Shown here in pieces: positions 17,999 to 26,895 of a DNA stretch of 64,000 bases. The stretch lies in the NCBI GenBank assembly GCA_033852135.1, contig JAWSVB010000008.1, positions 124,001 through 188,000 of the forward strand, in the 5' to 3' direction. The notes under the pieces were generated by a model. That model saw nothing but the letters and a program-made list of their open reading frames with translations, had not been told where the DNA came from and searched no databases. Positions within the stretch are counted from its first letter, which is position 1. Each line of letters starts with the position of its first letter. The position numbers and the translations under genes were made by a program. The stretch is from QZLE01 sp033852135. Lineage in GTDB: Bacteria; Pseudomonadota; Gammaproteobacteria; QZLD01.

Positions 17999-18027
17999 AT
18001 ACTAAGTTGATTAACAAAATATAACAA
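17999..18027 (-). promoter_or_regulatory. Candidate sigma-70 promoter of the 33-codon ORF
   Basis: On the minus strand TTGTTA at 18027-18022 and TAGTAT at 18004-17999 are separated by exactly 17 bases; each matches four of six consensus positions. It lies between the subtilase terminator and the small ORF, which explains how that ORF could be transcribed separately. Confidence 0.45.
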
Positions 18028-18049
18028 CTTTTAAATCATTAAATATAAA

Positions 18050-18078
18050 AAAAGAGGCAGTCTATGACCACCTCTTTT
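18050..18078 (-). terminator. Intrinsic terminator of the subtilase gene
   Basis: AAAAGAGG and CCTCTTTT form an 8-bp stem with a 13-base loop, followed on the minus strand by TTTTTTATATT. It begins 27 bases after the stop codon of the secreted peptidase, in the right direction to end that transcript. Confidence 0.75.
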
Positions 18079-18104
18079 AACTATATCAGATAATAGTTTG
18101 GTAG

Positions 18105-20747
18105 CTACGGGCAGCTATTAACCTCAACCCAATAACCAGCAGTTTCTTCTTGCAAAGATGTTGATGTGCTATACCAAACCGATCCTGTTAATCCAAGTGA
18201 ATCACCAGAACCAGTTGCATAAGAATAAGAGGTATACCAAATTACATCTTCATATGCCCTACCCTCAGCCACATGATCATAGTTTGTAGCTGTAACACAT
18301 GTTTCAGGTGGTGGAGTGTCGTCAACTGTTGCATTTAAAGGCCCTACTTGCTGACTGATTAAATTTGTTTTATCAGTAGCTTGGAGTGTAAAGCTATACT
18401 CCCCTGCTGACAGGTTGTTAAAAGTACATGTAAATTGTTCAGTACCAATACATGTTAACGAATTATCAGTTGATACCTCTTCTGCTATAACATAATCAAG
18501 ATCGTTATTTGCATCACTGGCAGTACCAGAAATCACAACACTGTTACCATTAACAGATAGTTCATAATCGGTTATGACAGGAGCTATTGGATCGGTAACT
18601 GGACAAGTTCCAATGGCAAAGTAACCTCTAGGTCTTTCATTTAAGGTAACAACATCCGAGCTTGATGTTCCTAAATTCTGATCTGACCCAGTGGCATACC
18701 AAGTTGTAGTTGTCCACCACCAGCCAGTAGTCTCGCTATACGCTCTTCCAGAAGATTTATGCTCACCATTACTTGAAGTATATTCTTTACAGTTGAATAT
18801 CAATTCGAAATTTTGTGCCTCAGATGGATTACTAAACAAGCCACCCTCATCAATAGCTCGAGCTCTAATTGAATAACTTCCCTCTTCCATTTCAGCGCTA
18901 TAGGTAAATTCATTTAGACCAGAAATATTAAACCAGTTTCCATCACCATTTAATTCCAGCTGAACTTGAACTAAATCTCCATCTTGATCGGATGCAGAAC
19001 CTGATACAGTAAAGGTAAGTTCATTGGCAACAACATCAATTGAGTCAATAACCGGTGGGTTACGGGGCATTTCAGCTGAAATAAAGCAAACTTCATCCGA
19101 CCAATCGCTTTGATTAGAGGCCATATCAATAGCGAATGCTTTTACGCAATGTTCACCAGCTTCAAGAGTAATGTATTTGATTGCTAGATCAACTTGGATA
19201 TTTTGACCTGGTTGATCAGAGATATCTGTTGTTGAGTATTCTTGGTTATCTACATACAAAACAATCTCTTTTAAGTCACTATCAGGATCAGATGCACCTA
19301 CGGTAACTGTTGCTTCTTTTGCTGAGGTAGAAATATTAATTGAATCTATAACTGGTGGGTTAGTTACTATATCTCCAATTGCAGCAAGCAGATCAATTCT
19401 ACGCTTGCTCTCATCACCAATAACTTCTACACCAGAGTTTTGGTATATTGAAACTAATTCATCTTGATCTTCAGCAAGGTCTGGTCGCACCTGCAGCATT
19501 TGAGCTGTTATACCTGCGGCAGCTGGAGTTGCTGATGAAGTACCACCTAAAGCCCAAGTTCCGCCACCACATTTTGCACAGATCACCTCTTCCGATGGAG
19601 CATATAGGTCAAGAACAGGAGATTTATTTGAATAGCAGGTTCTCTCATTTACTAATCTATTGTTATCAGAGCAGTTAGCAGGTGAGAATGGCTGGTAATT
19701 TGTGTCGTCTTGATCCCAAACAGAGCCAATTGAAATTACATTTGAAGAACATGCGGGACTAGCAATAGATGTTGTATAGCCATCATTTCCAGAAGCTGCA
19801 AAAACAAGAATCCCATTATCACGAGCTATACCAGCTGCTTCATGAATAACACCCGAGTCACATTCACTATAATAACGGCCACCACCTAAAGACATACTTA
19901 TTATCTTAATTGCTGGACCACCATCAACCCCATCTTTATTCTCAACCACCCAGTTAATTGCATTAGCAATAGTTGAATCATAGGCGTTTGGAAAAACAGT
20001 TAGTGCATAAATTCCAGAATCCGGAGCATATCTTCTTGCGATAGATGCTGTACCTGTACCATGATAGCACTCAGAAAATTCTTGAGAATGGATCGGCTCG
20101 CCAGGATCTGAAAAGTTCTCACCAGCGAAAACAACACCATTAGGAAGTTGAATGCTGCCACCTAGTTCTGGGTGTAAAAGGTCAAAACTAGAATCGATGA
20201 TTGCAACACCAACATCATTTCCAGTATATCCACTTGCTGCAACTACATCACTACCGACAAGCTCGCGCCCCTCAACAGTGAAAAGTTTATTCAGTTTATC
20301 AATCTCGATAGTTTCAACATCTGCTCTCGCAGCAATCATCTCAGCAATTTTTAATGATGGAATATAGCCGGCTATCGCATTTTGCAGCTTAAGGTTAGAT
20401 ATCATTGAAAACCCATTGATACCAGTATTGCCAAAGCTGTTATATAAACCATTTTGCTTTAATGAAATAACAAAGTTATCTTGCATCTGTTTTATTGTTT
20501 GCAAATAGTTAGATATATTATTTGAAGTTTTTAAGCTAAATGAGTTACTAGGCTTTTTTAAGCGAATGATAACTCGAACTGAATCCTGTGCTTGAACAGA
20601 AGCAGGTCTAAATGCTGCATTCATAGCTTGGAAAGCTTCATAAACGTTGCTATTAACCTTACCGTTTAATGGTAAGCTTGTACTTGAAATTACATTAAAA
20701 GACAACGTCAGCATAAATGCTGAGATAATAATAGATCTAAGTATCAT
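18105..20747 (-). CDS. Secreted S8 family serine peptidase (subtilase) with C-terminal repeats
   Basis: An 880-residue exported protease. Signal peptide at 1-22, an inhibitor-like propeptide (about 55-155), and the subtilisin domain (about 175-460) with the full catalytic set: D185 in AIIDSSFD, H229 in YHGTGTASIA, oxyanion N321 in ASGNDG and S404 in GTSSATPAAAG. After it come three Ig-like modules, each introduced by an NPPVIDSI- or APVITDYEL-type sequence, and two copies of a Cys-bounded module containing GRAY, YATGS and LG (about 660-720 and 815-880), like modules at the C-terminus of PHB depolymerases and other secreted enzymes. It is probably released to digest extracellular protein. Single gene, with its own terminator. 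Confidence 0.94.
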   Translation of the reverse strand: MILRSIIISAFMLTLSFNVISSTSLPLNGKVNSNVYEAFQAMNAAFRPASVQAQDSVRVIIRLKKPSNSFSLKTSNNISNYLQTIKQMQDNFVISLKQNGLYNSFGNTGINGFSMISNLKLQNAIAGYIPSLKIAEMIAARADVETIEIDKLNKLFTVEGRELVGSDVVAASGYTGNDVGVAIIDSSFDLLHPELGGSIQLPNGVVFAGENFSDPGEPIHSQEFSECYHGTGTASIARRYAPDSGIYALTVFPNAYDSTIANAINWVVENKDGVDGGPAIKIISMSLGGGRYYSECDSGVIHEAAGIARDNGILVFAASGNDGYTTSIASPACSSNVISIGSVWDQDDTNYQPFSPANCSDNNRLVNERTCYSNKSPVLDLYAPSEEVICAKCGGGTWALGGTSSATPAAAGITAQMLQVRPDLAEDQDELVSIYQNSGVEVIGDESKRRIDLLAAIGDIVTNPPVIDSINISTSAKEATVTVGASDPDSDLKEIVLYVDNQEYSTTDISDQPGQNIQVDLAIKYITLEAGEHCVKAFAIDMASNQSDWSDEVCFISAEMPRNPPVIDSIDVVANELTFTVSGSASDQDGDLVQVQLELNGDGNWFNISGLNEFTYSAEMEEGSYSIRARAIDEGGLFSNPSEAQNFELIFNCKEYTSSNGEHKSSGRAYSETTGWWWTTTTWYATGSDQNLGTSSSDVVTLNERPRGYFAIGTCPVTDPIAPVITDYELSVNGNSVVISGTASDANNDLDYVIAEEVSTDNSLTCIGTEQFTCTFNNLSAGEYSFTLQATDKTNLISQQVGPLNATVDDTPPPETCVTATNYDHVAEGRAYEDVIWYTSYSYATGSGDSLGLTGSVWYSTSTSLQEETAGYWVEVNSCP

Positions 20748-20971
20748 TTAGAACTCCATGTATTGTTATAAATTTTGAGTTATGACTAGCTATAAATTAT
20801 GTATACGGGCATAAATATAGTTCACTTATTGACTCAGTGAATTATATTCATATGTATTAATACACATATTCCTAACAAATGTCTATAATAGTTTTTTTGT
20901 AAATAAAATTTACGTGTTTTTGCGATAATAGATTAATTTTTATAAAACAAGCTGCATCAATATTTTCTTTA

Positions 20972-21412
20972 TTAATCAGAATCATAAAGCGAATTAGGCA
21001 GAGTTTGCACGAACTCTTTTATCTGGTCACGAACAACGCGATAACAGTTAAGTTTTCTCTGATCACCTTCAACCAATGCGGCTAGTTTTGGTGGATCATC
21101 GAACCTAATATTAACTACAGTCGCACTGGCTGGAAAAATAGGACAGGTGTCATGGGCATTATCACAAACGGTAACAACATAATCGAAATTAAAATGTAAG
21201 AAATCATCAATATGCTGAGATTTATGCGCAGTTATGTCTATACCCTCTTCCTGCATAACTTTAATGGCATTAGGGTTGAGTCCGTGAGTTTCTATTCCTG
21301 CAGAATAAGCATCTATCTGGTCTGATTTAAGAGCTTTAGTCCACCCTTCCGCCATCTGGCTACGGCATGAGTTCCCTGTGCATAAATATAAAAGCTTAAT
21401 TTTATCGCCCAT
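20972..21412 (-). CDS. arsC: Arsenate reductase, thioredoxin-coupled type
   Basis: A 146-residue protein of the low-molecular-weight phosphatase fold. The P-loop is CTGNSCRS at C11-S18, and the pair C83 and C90 in TVCDNAHDTC has the seven-residue spacing of the redox relay in thioredoxin-linked ArsC (C10, C82, C89 in the plasmid pI258 enzyme). It should reduce arsenate to arsenite in the cytoplasm. No arsR, arsB or acr3 gene is adjacent, so export must be encoded elsewhere. It stands between the subtilase and the glycan operon, with about 60 bp to the latter on the same strand. Confidence 0.9.
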   Translation of the reverse strand: MGDKIKLLYLCTGNSCRSQMAEGWTKALKSDQIDAYSAGIETHGLNPNAIKVMQEEGIDITAHKSQHIDDFLHFNFDYVVTVCDNAHDTCPIFPASATVVNIRFDDPPKLAALVEGDQRKLNCYRVVRDQIKEFVQTLPNSLYDSD

Positions 21413-21474
21413 TTAAAACCTCTTTCCATTTATGTATTTCAAGTGCTAATTATTTATCACAAATTCAAAATAAT

Positions 21475-22839
21475 CTACTGCTTGTTAAGATTTATAGTTA
21501 AACCAGAACCACTAAACTCTATATAGCGCCGCATATTCATGAATGGTTTTTCAATAAGAACAAATGAAATACTCGCAATGATAGCGCTTATTAGAACTGT
21601 TACAGCAAAAGTCAAAAATAGTTGTAGCAAACTAACTTCATTAATTTCGGGATAGAATATTAGTTCAACAATTCCAAATGCTTGCGGTATCACCAATAGG
21701 TGCAACAGGTAAATTGAATATGATAGCTGTGCTATGGGATACCAAAATGGTAGTGATAGCAGAATAGACAATGGTTTTAACACCTTATTATAAGATGCTA
21801 AGGACAGTATCAAAATATAGCCTATACAGAGTGAAAACAACAATCGAGCAAAAAGAATATGCAAGATTTTAAATGTTGGTGTGAAATCAACATTCAAGTT
21901 ATGCAAGGGCAGCATCGTGACAAACACAACCCCTAACACAGAAAGAGTAAATAACACTATGCTTAGAGTTTTATATCTAGCAAAGAAACATTGTAGCTTT
22001 TGTTTGAAATTAACTTCTAAATTCGTAGAATTTAAAGTTGCAAGCAGTACACCAATAACCAAAGGGGTAAATCGCGTATATAAGTTTATATAAACCTTAT
22101 TTATATAATGGATATCAAAACCGGTTAATGATGGAAAAATATGAAAAACTGGGTGATGGGCGAATAACTCATTATCAATTATTAATAAGCCTCCTCTAAT
22201 AGCAAGCCCAGCTGCAATCAAGGTTAATAGGAGTTTTATCTTATGCTTTGTTTTAAAGAAAATGGCTGCTAAAAAAAATGGAAAAATGAAATAAAACTGA
22301 GCTTCAACCGCTAAGCTCCATGTCCAATTCATAAAAGTTTTATCAAAAGAGAGGAAATTATTTAAGTATAAGATGTTGGCCCAGGCAGTATTTAAGAATT
22401 GTGCCTGCCATTCTAAATTCGCACATATCACTATTGCCAATATATATACTGGCATCAACCTGAATAAACGCCTTAAGAAAAAGCTTCTAATATTAATCTT
22501 TCCAGTATTTTCATATTCATTTATTAAGATAGAGCCAATAAGATAACCACTTAAAACAAAGAATACATCAACACCAAATCCACCCTGCCAGATAAAACTG
22601 AGCCACTTAGGAAAATTTGAAAGATATAATATAAATTGTTGCTCTGGCAAAACTAGAGCAATTGCTAGAAAGCTATGAAAAATGATCACATATAGGATCG
22701 CTATAGCTCGAAGACCATCAAGTGTTTTAAGGGATCCTCCCTTTCTAATAAAAATTGACTTGAAATTATTCTCAAGATCAAAGCAAGAATAAATATTATT
22801 AATCGAAACCCTGCAGTTATTTGTTTTTAACTTACCCAT
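21475..22839 (-). CDS. Acyltransferase-3 family membrane protein (OafA-like)
   Basis: A 454-residue integral membrane protein with about ten hydrophobic helices. Near the start, SLKTLDGLRAIAILYVIIFH carries the R and H typical of the family, and WSLAVEAQFYFIFP is the second signature. These enzymes move acyl groups, often acetyl, from the cytoplasm to surface sugars such as O-antigen, peptidoglycan or exopolysaccharide. Its ATG overlaps the end of the GT-C-like gene by eight bases, so it is the last gene of the five-gene glycan operon and probably decorates the sugar that operon makes. The acyl donor and acceptor are not shown by the sequence. Confidence 0.9.
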   Translation of the reverse strand: MGKLKTNNCRVSINNIYSCFDLENNFKSIFIRKGGSLKTLDGLRAIAILYVIIFHSFLAIALVLPEQQFILYLSNFPKWLSFIWQGGFGVDVFFVLSGYLIGSILINEYENTGKINIRSFFLRRLFRLMPVYILAIVICANLEWQAQFLNTAWANILYLNNFLSFDKTFMNWTWSLAVEAQFYFIFPFFLAAIFFKTKHKIKLLLTLIAAGLAIRGGLLIIDNELFAHHPVFHIFPSLTGFDIHYINKVYINLYTRFTPLVIGVLLATLNSTNLEVNFKQKLQCFFARYKTLSIVLFTLSVLGVVFVTMLPLHNLNVDFTPTFKILHILFARLLFSLCIGYILILSLASYNKVLKPLSILLSLPFWYPIAQLSYSIYLLHLLVIPQAFGIVELIFYPEINEVSLLQLFLTFAVTVLISAIIASISFVLIEKPFMNMRRYIEFSGSGLTINLNKQ

Positions 22840-24688
22840 TATCTACAGCCGGAGTAATCAATACTTCGTTATTCAGCATTTGTTTGGAGAAGTCTACTTT
22901 AATATATCTCTGCTCTTTCCAACTCCATTGGTACCACAAACTATGAACATCATTTATTGGGTAAGAAAAGATGAAATCAACTTCTGTAGGTTCTCCTGCA
23001 TCAGTTGTACTTTGAATTAAAACTTCCATATCTAAAAATGTAATTACATCTCTATTTTGAATTGGTGAACTATTTTTCCTAAATATTGAAGTTTTAATAA
23101 GGTCTAAATAAGCGGGGGAAATTATATTACTACTATCTTCAATATATGAATGTGGATATATATCCATCCCAGAATGATTTGTCATACGTAAAGTGTAATC
23201 ATCAATAATTGTATACGTATTCTTATTAAAGGCAGTTGATAGTATCCTGACGTGCTCAGGCATAACTTGATTGTTATATGCGAACTTATATTTTAGATAT
23301 AGCAAATCAAATGCATGGGGGGAGTTTAAAAGGTACAACCTCTTACCATATAAATCTTGCTGCGTAACTGAATCAAAAACTCCTGCAGGTTTTGGTTCAG
23401 CTTTTAATGCTACAAAACCAGACAGTCCTAATATAAGAACACCAGAAACCGGTACATGAATAACTAAAGCAATAATACATAGAGCTTTTTTGAATTTAAC
23501 CCCAAGTTTTGGGTTCATATCATCCATATTGTTTTTGAATAGATCAAAAATAACTGACACTAGAACAGTAAGAAAGCCCATAGCTGCAATTGATATGAAT
23601 AGTTGTAATCTACTGCTAATCAAAGATATGGAGCAAACAGGTATTGAGCTTAAAGCCATTGCTAATAGAAAGAATTTTAAGCGATCATCCTTTAATATCT
23701 GCTTTCTAAAAACAAACGTAAAAACAAATATAAATGCCAATGAGCAGGTAATTAAGACTATTTTTAGGTCTGGAATAAATAGAACATAAAGGGGGTCTGT
23801 TAAGAAAAATTGATTTAAAATTAGTATGGGGGCTCGTGCAATAACGGCTTTAACAAAGCCTGAAATATTCACAATTGGGTCAATGTATAGTCCAGTATTT
23901 TGAGCACCAAATCCCTGGATATTATATAAATAGCGCCATAAAACAATGACCAAGAAGGTAGTAACAATTATAGGTAATTTTTCTTTAAAAGTGCGCTTAT
24001 CAAAAAATATCAAATATGGCATTGAAAAAGCTATAGTCGTAATCCCTGATTCAGCCGCGAGAAGTGATAACATTAAACACAACATTGATATGCACAAAGG
24101 TTTTTTACAACTGCATTTTGTCGATTTATCGAGAAATATTAGGGATAAAATTGCGAAAAAAGCGGCTATTAAGGAATTTCTACTGGCTATCCAACCTAAT
24201 GGCTCATATAAACTGTAATCACAAATTAGTAAAACAATTACTAACGGAACTAAAGTACTTTTAAGAAACCGGTTAAAGAAATTTATTAACGCTGCAAACA
24301 TTGCAACAAACCATAAACTACTATGCAAATGCATCATCAGTGTAGAATCAGGCCAGATCTGATAGTCGATCCAATGCGTTAAAGCTGACACTGGCCTCCA
24401 GAAAGCTATCTGCAACTCTCTATCAACCCACCACGGAGCAGTACCAACTTGTACTGCAGGCTCAAGGTTATTAAGTTTTTGGCTAAAAAAAGCAAACATA
24501 TTATTTATCTGGTAAAAGAAATCAGATAAATAATGATTTGAACTATTGTGGGTCAAAAAGAAATCACGATGAAATAAGTCATCTGAAGTCAAAGGCATAA
24601 AAAGAAATGGAACAGTAAAGATAAATGCCACCAGCAATAAAAGATAAGGGTTATCTTGCAGCAGCTTCTTTACCCGAGTTAGGAACAT
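22832..24688 (-). CDS. Polytopic membrane protein, candidate GT-C glycosyltransferase
   Basis: A 618-residue protein with about 10-11 membrane helices and a C-terminal periplasmic domain of roughly 200 residues. I do not recognise a named family. The features fit a GT-C fold: one helix (YLLLLVAFIFTVPFLFM), then a loop with an acidic pair, LTSDDLFHRDFF, where GT-C enzymes keep their catalytic DD or DE motif, then many helices and a soluble tail. GT-C enzymes use polyprenyl-phosphate sugars, which is what the three genes before it should make. I place the start at the ATG 24688; the frame also opens with a TTG at 24694. It sits seven bases after the UbiA gene. The sugar and acceptor are inferred, not shown. 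Confidence 0.72.
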   Translation of the reverse strand: MFLTRVKKLLQDNPYLLLLVAFIFTVPFLFMPLTSDDLFHRDFFLTHNSSNHYLSDFFYQINNMFAFFSQKLNNLEPAVQVGTAPWWVDRELQIAFWRPVSALTHWIDYQIWPDSTLMMHLHSSLWFVAMFAALINFFNRFLKSTLVPLVIVLLICDYSLYEPLGWIASRNSLIAAFFAILSLIFLDKSTKCSCKKPLCISMLCLMLSLLAAESGITTIAFSMPYLIFFDKRTFKEKLPIIVTTFLVIVLWRYLYNIQGFGAQNTGLYIDPIVNISGFVKAVIARAPILILNQFFLTDPLYVLFIPDLKIVLITCSLAFIFVFTFVFRKQILKDDRLKFFLLAMALSSIPVCSISLISSRLQLFISIAAMGFLTVLVSVIFDLFKNNMDDMNPKLGVKFKKALCIIALVIHVPVSGVLILGLSGFVALKAEPKPAGVFDSVTQQDLYGKRLYLLNSPHAFDLLYLKYKFAYNNQVMPEHVRILSTAFNKNTYTIIDDYTLRMTNHSGMDIYPHSYIEDSSNIISPAYLDLIKTSIFRKNSSPIQNRDVITFLDMEVLIQSTTDAGEPTEVDFIFSYPINDVHSLWYQWSWKEQRYIKVDFSKQMLNNEVLITPAVDNG

Positions 24689-24695
24689 AAACAAT

Positions 24696-26129
24696 CTAAC
24701 CTAGACTTGCTAAAACTACTGTTAAAAGAGATAACCCGCCAATCAACCAGCTGACTTTATCTTTAATAGCAAATACAATTGGATCTTCATTCATCATTCG
24801 CCGTGCAGTTATCAACCAAACTCTGCTTATCCAAAAAAGAATCAAAGGACAAATTGCCCAAAGAAAATCAGGGGCAGAATAATGCTGCGTTACCATCGGA
24901 CTATTTAAGTATAAAGCCATGATGAGCACTGACAAATATCCACTCCCCGTCCCCATACTTTTTAAAATCTCAATATCATGGATAGTGTACCCTCTCCCTT
25001 TTACATCGTGCTTATTTTCAGCGATAAGATTAAGGAGTTCAGAAACACGTTTTACAATAGCAAGAGATAAGAAAATAAATACCGAAAAAGCTAACAACCA
25101 AAATGATATTTTTACATCAATAGCTATAGCTCCAGCTACAACACGTGTCGTATAAAGCCCAGCGAGCATAATAACGTCAATAATTGGAACGGATTTCAAT
25201 TTAAAGGAGTATGCAAGTGTTGTAGCGATGTATACAAAAAGTACTATAGAGAACTGCCAATTTATAAAATATAACAGCGATAAACTAAATAGCATAAGTA
25301 CAAATGATAGGATCAATCCTGAGAGTACAGAAAGATCCCCACTAGCAAATGGCCTATTACATTTAGTTTTATGCGCCCTATCAGCATCAAGATCAAACAG
25401 GTCATTGATAATGTAGGTAGCGGAGGCACAAAGACTAAAAGAGAGGAATGCGATTAAAGCGACATAAATCGAGTGCATGTCACCTAATTTGTGGGCTGCT
25501 AGTAGCGGGACCATAATCAAAGCATTTTTAGTCCACTGATGAAGTCTAATCGCCTTTAATACTTTCTTGATCCCTGGTTTTTGGTGGGAGAATTCTTTTT
25601 CAACAGCTGAACATTGCTGCGCAATTTTAACAGTGCTGTCTGAGGCATTAACCACAATTGACTTGCGAGAGACTTCCCAAATATATTTATCTTTCTCCTC
25701 ATTTCCAGCGTAATCAAAATTACCTTTACCAAACTTTTCTAAAAGCAATGCAGCTTTATTTTTACCCGTCAAATTAGTGGTATCATCGGTTGATAGAACT
25801 TCACTAAATATTCCAAGGTGATCAGCGATCATCTGTGCATATTTCTTTTGGCTACCTGTAACTAATAAAAGTTCTCTGCCGTTATTTTTTTCTGATTTTA
25901 TATATTCAAGGAAATCGAGCACATATGGCAAGCGTGTAACATCAATGCTTGACCTAATAGCTAATTGATATTTGAGGTTATGCTTCCCCTTTAGTAGCCA
26001 AAAAGGGATAAGTAGCATAATCCAAGGATATATTTTCACTGCCCGTACAAACGATTCGACCATAATATCGGAGCGAATAAGTGTGCCATCAAGGTCTACA
26101 CACAATGGGACATTATTATTAGTTGTCAT
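24696..26129 (-). CDS. HAD phosphatase-UbiA prenyltransferase fusion (DPPR synthase-like)
   Basis: A 477-residue fusion. The first 190 residues are a HAD phosphatase-like domain: CVDLDGTLIRSD (nucleophile D and acid D), LLVTGSQKK, and FDYAGNEEKDKYIW. The rest is a UbiA prenyltransferase with about eight helices, the first aspartate motif NDLFDLDADRAHKTK followed by RPFASGDLS, and a second YTTRVVAGA-D region. Mycobacterial UbiA (Rv3806c) joins phosphoribosyl pyrophosphate to decaprenyl phosphate; the fused HAD domain could then remove the 5-phosphate. It lies 28 bases after the DprE2-like gene in one operon. Fusions of this type are found in many bacteria. The pathway role is a strong inference from family and context. 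Confidence 0.88.
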   Translation of the reverse strand: MTTNNNVPLCVDLDGTLIRSDIMVESFVRAVKIYPWIMLLIPFWLLKGKHNLKYQLAIRSSIDVTRLPYVLDFLEYIKSEKNNGRELLLVTGSQKKYAQMIADHLGIFSEVLSTDDTTNLTGKNKAALLLEKFGKGNFDYAGNEEKDKYIWEVSRKSIVVNASDSTVKIAQQCSAVEKEFSHQKPGIKKVLKAIRLHQWTKNALIMVPLLAAHKLGDMHSIYVALIAFLSFSLCASATYIINDLFDLDADRAHKTKCNRPFASGDLSVLSGLILSFVLMLFSLSLLYFINWQFSIVLFVYIATTLAYSFKLKSVPIIDVIMLAGLYTTRVVAGAIAIDVKISFWLLAFSVFIFLSLAIVKRVSELLNLIAENKHDVKGRGYTIHDIEILKSMGTGSGYLSVLIMALYLNSPMVTQHYSAPDFLWAICPLILFWISRVWLITARRMMNEDPIVFAIKDKVSWLIGGLSLLTVVLASLG

Positions 26130-26157
26130 TTTAATGCCTTATTAATTATATTTATTA

Positions 26158-26895
26158 TTATAGATTGCTCTTCTTAAAGATAAATTCTGGGATATTTTTT
26201 ATTATCATCATGATGTAACGCCATACCCACATCGTATAAATTGTGTTGCGTTGTTTTTGCTGCCCATTATAGATATCGTTAGCTACATCTTTTGGCTCTG
26301 CTAATAGTGCCTGCGGCAACTCCATACCTTCTGTCATTCTTGTATTTACAAACCCGGGTTTAACAGTCATTACATGCACACCTACTTTGGACAAACGGTG
26401 TCTTAACCCAGAGAGATAAGCAGTAAACCCGGCTTTGGCGCTGCCATAGGTATAATTACTTTGCCTTCCTCTATCTCCAGCTACTGAGCTGACTCCGATA
26501 ATAAATCCATCACGCCTTTGCTCCATATCATTTGCAATAATATTGAGCATTGAAACACACCCAGTGTAGTTGGTATTTATTATATTAATTGCTTCATTAA
26601 AATCGGTTTGGGACTGAGGTTGATCCCCTAAATACCCAACAAAACAAGCAACGCCCTGCGGCTTATTTTCAAGTGATTCAAAAATAGTTTGATGTTTTGT
26701 AAAATCACACGCATCAAAAGGTATATATCGAACATCGATTTTATACCTAACCATAAGGTCATTTGCATCAGCTTCTATCTCAGTTTTTTCTTGATCACGA
26801 CCTGCCAAATAGAGATTAAATCCATTTTGCGCATATTTTTTTGCTACGGCCTTAGCTATATCAGATGCTGCACCTAGTATTAATAAATATTTCAT
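26158..26895 (-). CDS. SDR oxidoreductase, DprE2-like
   Basis: A 245-residue short-chain dehydrogenase: nucleotide motif LILGAASDIAKAVAKKYA (the GAASDIA variant is typical of DprE2-like members), NYTGC-type core, catalytic S in IGVSSVAGDRG and YGSAKAGF with Y and K. DprE2 reduces the 2-keto sugar lipid made by DprE1, completing the epimerisation of polyprenyl-phosphoryl ribose to arabinose. Its ATG overlaps the stop of the DprE1-like gene (ATGA), which strongly supports the pairing. General SDR activity is certain; the specific substrate is inferred from the pair and the following UbiA gene. Confidence 0.88.
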   Translation of the reverse strand: MKYLLILGAASDIAKAVAKKYAQNGFNLYLAGRDQEKTEIEADANDLMVRYKIDVRYIPFDACDFTKHQTIFESLENKPQGVACFVGYLGDQPQSQTDFNEAINIINTNYTGCVSMLNIIANDMEQRRDGFIIGVSSVAGDRGRQSNYTYGSAKAGFTAYLSGLRHRLSKVGVHVMTVKPGFVNTRMTEGMELPQALLAEPKDVANDIYNGQQKQRNTIYTMWVWRYIMMIIKNIPEFIFKKSNL

